A stretch of DNA of 64,000 bases, from NCBI RefSeq assembly GCF_036323735.1, contig NC_086034.1, forward strand, positions 28,058,439 to 28,122,438, in the 5' to 3' direction. This document shows positions 58,301 through 64,000 of the stretch, one piece after another (position 1 is the stretch's first letter; every line of letters begins with the position of its first letter). This DNA comes from Rattus norvegicus. Taxonomy: Eukaryota; Chordata; Mammalia; Rodentia; Muridae. The notes below the pieces were generated by a model. The model was not told the DNA's origin. It worked only from the letters and a program-made list of their open reading frames with translations, and ran no database searches. The position numbers and the translations under genes were made by a program.

Positions 58301-61300
58301 GCTTATGAATAGCAATGCAAAAAAAAAAAAAACAATAAAATTCTCACAAACCAAATCCAAGAACACTATTCACCATAATCAAGTAAGCTTCATCCTAGGA
58401 ATTCAGGAATGGTTCAATATATAAAAATACATCAACTTTATCCACTATATAAACAAAATCAAAGAAAAAAGCCAAATGATCATCTCATTAGATGCTGAAA
58501 AAGTATTTGATAATACTTCATGTTAAAAAGTATTGGATAGAACAGAATTTCGTGTCACATACCTAAACATAAAAGCAATATACAGCAAACCAACAGCCAA
58601 AATCAAATTAAATGGAGAGAACCTGAAGCATTCCCACTATAATCAGATACAAAAAAAGGCCAGCCACTCTTTCTCTATCTGTTCAATATAGTACTTGAAG
58701 TTCTAGCCAGAGCAATTAGACAATAAAAGGAGAGCAACAGAATACAAATTGGCAAGAAAGAAGTCAAGAATGATATAATATACTTAAGTGACCCCCAAAA
58801 TTCTACCAGAGAACTTCTACAGATGATAAATAACTTCAGCAAAGTGGCTGGATTTAAAATTAACTCAAAAAATGAATAGCTTTCTTCTATTCAAGGGATA
58901 AACAGGCAAAGAAAGAAACACCCCTCACAATAGTCACAAATAATATAAAATACCAGAAATATATAAAATAATATAAAAAGCCCAGAAATAAACCCACACA
59001 CCTATGGAGACTTGATCTTTGACAAGAAGTCAAAAACATACGATGGAAAAAAGAAAGCATTTTCAATTAATGATACCAGTCTAATTGTAAGTCTGCATGT
59101 AGAAGAATGCAAACTGGTCTATGTTTATCACCTCTTACAAAGCTGAAGTCCAAGTGTATCAAGGACCTAATCATAAAACCAGATACTCTGAATCTATTAG
59201 AAGAGAATGTAAGGAAGTGCCTCAAACACATGGGCACAGGAAAAAATTTCCTGAACAGAACACCAGTGGTTTATGCTCTATAATCAAGAATCTACAAATG
59301 GTACCTCATAAAATTGCAAAGCTTTTGTAAAGTAAAGGACACTCTCAATAGGACAAAATGGCAACCAACAGATCGGGAAAAGATCCTTAACAATTCTACA
59401 TCCAATAGAGGACTAATATCAAATATATACAAAGAACTCAAGAACTTAGACACCAGAGAACCAAATAATTGTATTAAAAATGCAGTACAGAGCTAAACAA
59501 AGAATTCTCAGCCGAGGAATAATGAATGTTTGAAAAAGACCTAAAGAAATGTTCAACATCTTTAATCATCAGGGAAATGGAAATCAAAACAACCTTGAGA
59601 TGCTCCCTCACACCAGTCAGAATGGATAATGTCAAAAACACAGGTGACAGCAGATGCTGGCAAGGATGTGGAGAAGGAGGAACACTCCTCTATTGTTGGT
59701 GGGACTGCAGACTGGTAAAACTGTAGGGAGACAAATAACCCTATTAAAAGATGGGGTTCAGAGCTAAACAAAGAATTCACAGCTGAGGAATGCTGAATAG
59801 CTGAGAAACACCTAAAGAAATGTTCAACATCTTTAGTCATAAGGGAAATGCAAATCAAAACAACCCTGAGATTTCACCTCACACCAGTGAGAATGGCTAA
59901 GATCAAAGATCAAAAACTCAGGGGACAGCAGATGCTGGCGAGGATGTGGAGAAAGAGGAACACTCCTCCATTGTTGGTGGGATTGCATACTGGTACAACC
60001 ATTCTGGAAATCAGTCTGGATGTTCCTCAGAAAATTGGACATAGTATTACCTGAGGACCCAGCTATGCCACTCCTAGGCATATACCCCAAAGAAGCTCCA
60101 ACATATAACAAGGACATGTGCTCCACTATGTTCATAGTTTTATTCTTAATAGCCAGAAGCTGAATATAACCCAGATATTCCTCAGCCAAAGAATGGATAC
60201 AGAAAATGTAGTTCATTTATCCAATGGAATACTATTCTGCTATTAAAAAGGAGAATATCATGAATTTTGTAGGCAAATGGGTGGAACTAGAATGTATCAT
60301 ACTGAGTGAGGTAACTCAGATGCAAAAGTGCATTCATGGTATGTACTCACTGATAACTGGATATTAACAAAAAAGTACAGAATACCCTGATACAACCCAC
60401 AGACTGTATATTTAACGACAAGGAAGGTCCAAGTAAGGATGCTCCAGTCCAAATTAGAAGAGGGAACAAAATAATCACAAGAAGTAGAGGGAGGGAGAGA
60501 CCTGGGTGAGAGACATGGGCAGGTGAAAAGTGGAGCGGGATAAGGTATGGAAGAGACAGGAGATAGGTTCAGAAGGGCCTCTGCGGGTGGAGGGAACCTC
60601 TAAAAGTCCCAGAGACCTAGAATGTGAGAGTCTCCCTATCAGGACCCAGTGAGGAAGACCTTAGCTAAAATGTCTCACAGAGGTGAGATGGAACCTGAAG
60701 AAATCACCTCCACTAGATGGGGTCCCCAGCAAAAGGATGGGGTCACCCACCCTTCTTCAAATTTTTTTATCTAGGATTGCTCTTGTCTAAAATAAATACA
60801 GGGACAAAAGTGGAGCAGAGCTTGATGGAAAAACCATCCAGCGAGCAGCCCAACTAGGGCTCCATCCAATGGATGGGCACCAAACTCTGGCATTATTACT
60901 GATGCTATGTTGTGCTTGCAGAAGGGAGCCTAGCTTGGCTGTCCTCTGAGAGGCTCTACCAGCAGCTGTCTGAGACAGATGCAGATACTCACAGCCAACC
61001 ACTGGATTGAGTTAAGGGAAGGACTGAAGGAGCTGAAGGAGATTGCAATCCCATAGGAAGTGTGAACTAACTGAATCCCTCAGAGCTCCCAGAGATTAAG
61101 CCACCAGGAAAAGAGCATACACGCTGAGGCCCCTGGCACATCTAGAGAAGAGGAGTGCCTGTTTGGCCACATTGGGAAAGGATGTGTCTAATCCTGTAGA
61201 GACTTGATGCCCCAGGGAGTGGGAAGAGAAGAACATCATCTCAGAGGTGAAGATGTGAGGGGATGGGGCGAAGGACTCTGGATGGAGTACTGAGAGGAGA

Positions 61301-61345
61301 GGCAACATTTGTGATGTAAATAAATAAAATTATTAATTAAAAACA
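55385..61345 (+). mobile_element. Degenerate near-full-length LINE-1
   Basis: 55385-55550 has about four copies of a roughly 30-bp motif (GGAGGCCTACTCCGACCAGG), like an L1 5' monomer. ORF1 remnants run from about 55614 to 56500. ORF2 begins near 56680; its endonuclease part keeps VGDFNT and KIDHIIGHKT (57052-57318). A reverse transcriptase motif relic, DAEKVFD, is near 58490. After about 58960 sequence skips to a later ORF2 segment (NPHTYG-like). A 270-bp direct duplication lies at 59462-60001. A 3' UTR runs from about 60370 to an AATAAAATTATTAATTAAAA tail. Multiple stops and frameshifts make it inactive. No TSD was identified. Confidence 0.92.
59462..60001 (+). repeat. 270-bp direct duplication inside the L1 ORF2 end
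   Basis: Two copies (59462-59731 and 59732-60001) both run from CAAATAA through CTAAAGAAATGTTCAACATC to the GGTGGGA-CTGG region. They are clearly diverged from each other. Confidence 0.88.
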
Positions 61346-61569
61346 TAAATGAAGACAGAAATGAACTCTAGCTCATTTCGCTTTTTGATTTATTTGTTCA
61401 GGAAATTAAGAAGAATAAAGAAACAGCATTGTGGTTTTAGGGAAATGTTTCTAAAATGTGATTTATAGAGCCTGCAAGTGAAGGAAGAGTGCCTACCCTG
61501 GAATAGAGCAGGCATTTAAAGTTCTAATAGTTAATCTAGAATGGAGCAGTGAGAAAAATTAGAGGAGTT

Positions 61570-61572
<3 letters not shown>

Positions 61573-61622
<50 letters not shown>
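61573..61622. repeat. (GA)n microsatellite
   Basis: About 25 uninterrupted GA units. Confidence 0.97.
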
Positions 61623-61625
<3 letters not shown>

Positions 61626-61722
61626 TTCAAGTGTGCAAAGGGCAGAGGCACAGCTGCTCAGAAATTTACAGAATATACAGATGGTGCAGGAAGAAATGTG
61701 TTATTAGATTAGAACCAGGAAT

Positions 61723-61761
61723 CAATCAATCAATCAATCAATCTATCTATCTATCTATCTA

Positions 61762-61804
<43 letters not shown>

Positions 61805-61838
61805 GTCCGTCCGTCCGTCCATCCATCCATCTATCTAT
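61723..61838. repeat. Compound tetranucleotide repeat
   Basis: Successive blocks of AATC, ATCT, GTCT, GTCC and ATCC units, then ATCT again. Confidence 0.95.
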
Positions 61839-62019
61839 GAATCATCTTTTATCCATTTATCTGTCGTTAATAAATTTTTCAGTATCTATTTATACCTTCA
61901 TTTGTTGTGCTTAGTATCAAGGTATTCATTCCTTAGTATGTATAAAGTCGTATTTTGTGTAAATGGGAAGTGGTAGGATATTTAGTGATGATGTTAAAAA
62001 GACAGATTAGTTCTATCTT

Positions 62020-63240
62020 TTTGGCTGCAAGTGTCATAAACTAGAAAATTTCATGAACTTGATCCTAAGTGAGGTAATCCAGACCGAGAAAGACAAACAT
62101 GGTATGTAACCATTTATATGTAGATATTAGCCATAAGTTACTGAATAAGCATGCTACAATCCACAGATCTAAAGAAGCTAAACAGCAAGGAGGGTCCAAG
62201 GGAGGATGATTGAATCTCTTAGAAGTGGAAATAAAATAGACAGTGATTATATGGAGAGAGGGAACTTAATGAGGGAGGGGTTGGGAGCAGAACTGAAGGG
62301 ATCCAGAGTTTGGACAAGAGAGGGAGAGAGAACTGGAACTGGTGTGATGGTAGGGGCATCTCTGGGGGACGTAGAAACCTAAGACAATGGAAACCCCTAG
62401 GAATCTATGAGGGTGATCATAACTAAGAACCCTAGCAATAGCAGACATGGAACATGAAACGGTCACTTCCATTATCCAGGCAAGACTTGCAATGGAGGGG
62501 TGGGGATACCAACCCAGCCACAAAACCTCTGATCTACATTGTTTTCTGCCCTGTGCAGGGGTAAAGAGGGAGCAGAAACTGAAGGAATGGTTATCGTATG
62601 ACGGGCACAACTTGAGACCTATGCCGTGAGAGTAAGCCCACCCCTGACATTATTAAATGATATTCTGCTCTACTCGCACACAGTAGTCTGGCATAAATGT
62701 CAATCTGAGAGGTTTTACTCAGCAGCTGACGAAAATGGATGCAGTCACCCACAGCCAAACATTTAGTGGAAATTGGAGAATCCTGCAGAAGAAGCAAGGA
62801 AGGACGTAGGAGTCAGAGAGTTCAAGAACAACACAAGAAAACCTATAGAATCAACTAACCTTGGCCCATAGGGACTCACTAAGTTCAACTACCAACCAGA
62901 AAGTATGTATGAGATGGACCTAGGCTCCCTACACATATGTAACAGATATGCAGCTTGGTCTTCATGTGGGATCCCTACCATCAGAAGCAGGTGTGTGGGG
63001 GGTGCTGTATCTGACTCTGTTTTCTGCCATTGGATCCAGTTCTCCTAACAGGGCTGTCTTGTCTAAGCCATCATAGAAGATGCACTTAGTCCTACTGTAA
63101 CTTGATACACCAAGGCAGATTGATATCCATGGGAGAATTCCCCTTCTATGGGGAGAGGGAAGGGACTTGGAGGAGAGAAGGGAGGGGGAGCTGCAATTGG
63201 AATATAAAGCAAATAAATAAGTCAATTACTGTAAAAAGAA
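62020..63240 (+). mobile_element. L1 3' part (end of ORF2 and 3' UTR)
   Basis: GATCCTAAGTGAGGTAATCC, then CCGAGAAAGACAAACATGGT, marks the end of ORF2. The 3' UTR includes GGAGGGTCCAAGGGAGGATG and a purine-rich AGAAGGGAGGGGGAGCTGC. It ends near AATAAATAAGTCAATTACTG. Confidence 0.88.
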
Positions 63241-63811
63241 AGATTAGTCACTTGTAAAATGGCAAATTCAATCTAACATGAATTGCAATGGTTTATGTGG
63301 ATAAAACATTTAAATATAATAAAACCATTATAGGCAAAACCACAATTATATTATCTGTGAAATTGTGGAATTATAAGAATATTAAACAAAAATTGGAAAA
63401 CATAGCACGAGGATTTAAAAGACAAAAGCTTTTAATTGACGGCAAAGCAATACATACACAGCAATGCACCCGTAAGTGAGGCCCACAAAGAGTTGCCACA
63501 TTTTATAACACATGTGTAGCCAAATGGTTAATTTGACTAAGTCATAAATCTTTCACAAATTATTACATAAATTTCCTTTAAGAGGAATGAATAGGATACA
63601 CAAATGGAAGTTCACATGAAAGGAACTATAGGTAGTAAAGAACTATATTTAAAATAATCTCAATTTCTACAAGCAAGCAAATGCAAAGTAAGTTCTCAGT
63701 GATCTTTACTTTCACTGATCAAATCTGTAAATTCATAAAGACCGATCATCTCTACCCAGTGGTGATAAGGTATAAAAATAAAATGTTGGCATGTAGTTTT
63801 GAAGTAATCCT
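63241..63811. other. Intronic sequence, no gene
   Basis: AT-rich; nothing recognised. Confidence 0.6.
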
Positions 63812-64000
63812 ACAATTTATTTATTTTTAATTAATTATTTTATTTATTTCCATCACAAAGGTTGCCCCTATCCTCCTCCCAGATTTCTTGATTTCATTCT
63901 CCCTCCTCTTTGCATCTGAGAGGGTGCCCCCCATCATTCCCTCTTTCTGGGACATCAAGTCTCTACAGGATTAAGTACACCTCTCCCACTGGGGCCAGGC
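63812..64000 (-). mobile_element. L1 3' UTR, antisense, continues beyond the window
   Basis: On the minus strand: GCCTGGCCCCAGTGGGAGAG, GACTTGATGTCCCAGAAAGA, GGGGGGCACCCTCTCAGATG, then an AAATAAAATAATTAATTAAA tail. Confidence 0.88.

Overview
The window is mammalian, almost certainly rat (Rattus norvegicus) nuclear DNA. It has exon-sized coding islands with GT-AG borders in a low-CpG background full of microsatellites, rodent SINEs (B1, B2/B3, B4, ID), rodent LINE-1/Lx copies and MaLR LTRs. A near-consensus ID element at 44951-45033 with an intact target-site duplication (TSD) points to rat, where ID elements amplified recently. Bacterial features (operons, ribosome binding sites, CRISPR) do not apply.

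Only one gene is supported: Marchf1 (March1), read on the minus strand. The window holds part of its transcription unit. It contains an 80-bp exon (52229-52308) encoding the segment just before the RING-CH finger, and a contiguous alternative N-terminal coding stretch (52309-52419). A 759-bp in-frame cassette exon lies at 51203-51961. After a roughly 29-kb intron comes a 181-bp exon (22003-22183) encoding nearly all of the RING-CH zinc finger. Every junction is phase-consistent. The exons for the two transmembrane segments and the C-terminus would lie below position 1, and the usual 5' exons above 64000. The product is a membrane E3 ubiquitin ligase that down-regulates MHC class II and CD86.

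The rest is intron. 1-22 kb: SINEs, an old L1 3' end, a twin-primed L1 (8140-8686), Lx 3' ends, an internally deleted L1 with intact TSD (12042-14924) and a hAT-type DNA transposon of URR1 kind (15977-16205). 22-34 kb: an inverted Lx copy, a perfect 19-bp minisatellite, an antisense L1 fragment and SINEs. 34-50 kb: a degraded LTR carrying a B3 insertion, a large CA/TA-rich tract, an MT-type MaLR LTR, the ID element and several (CA)n/(GT)n arrays. 50-55 kb: the Marchf1 exon cluster. 55-64 kb: a nearly 6-kb degenerate L1 preceded by degenerate tandem arrays, a compound tetranucleotide repeat and two further L1 3' ends.

The most interesting observation is the exon architecture at the RING-CH finger. 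The first zinc-ligand cysteine is encoded in the upstream exon (ending D-I-C-R), the remainder in the downstream exon (I-C-H-C). The 253-codon cassette is spliced exactly between them and itself ends V-C-R, so it supplies a replacement first cysteine and leaves the finger intact in the long form. No wholly new genetic system was found.
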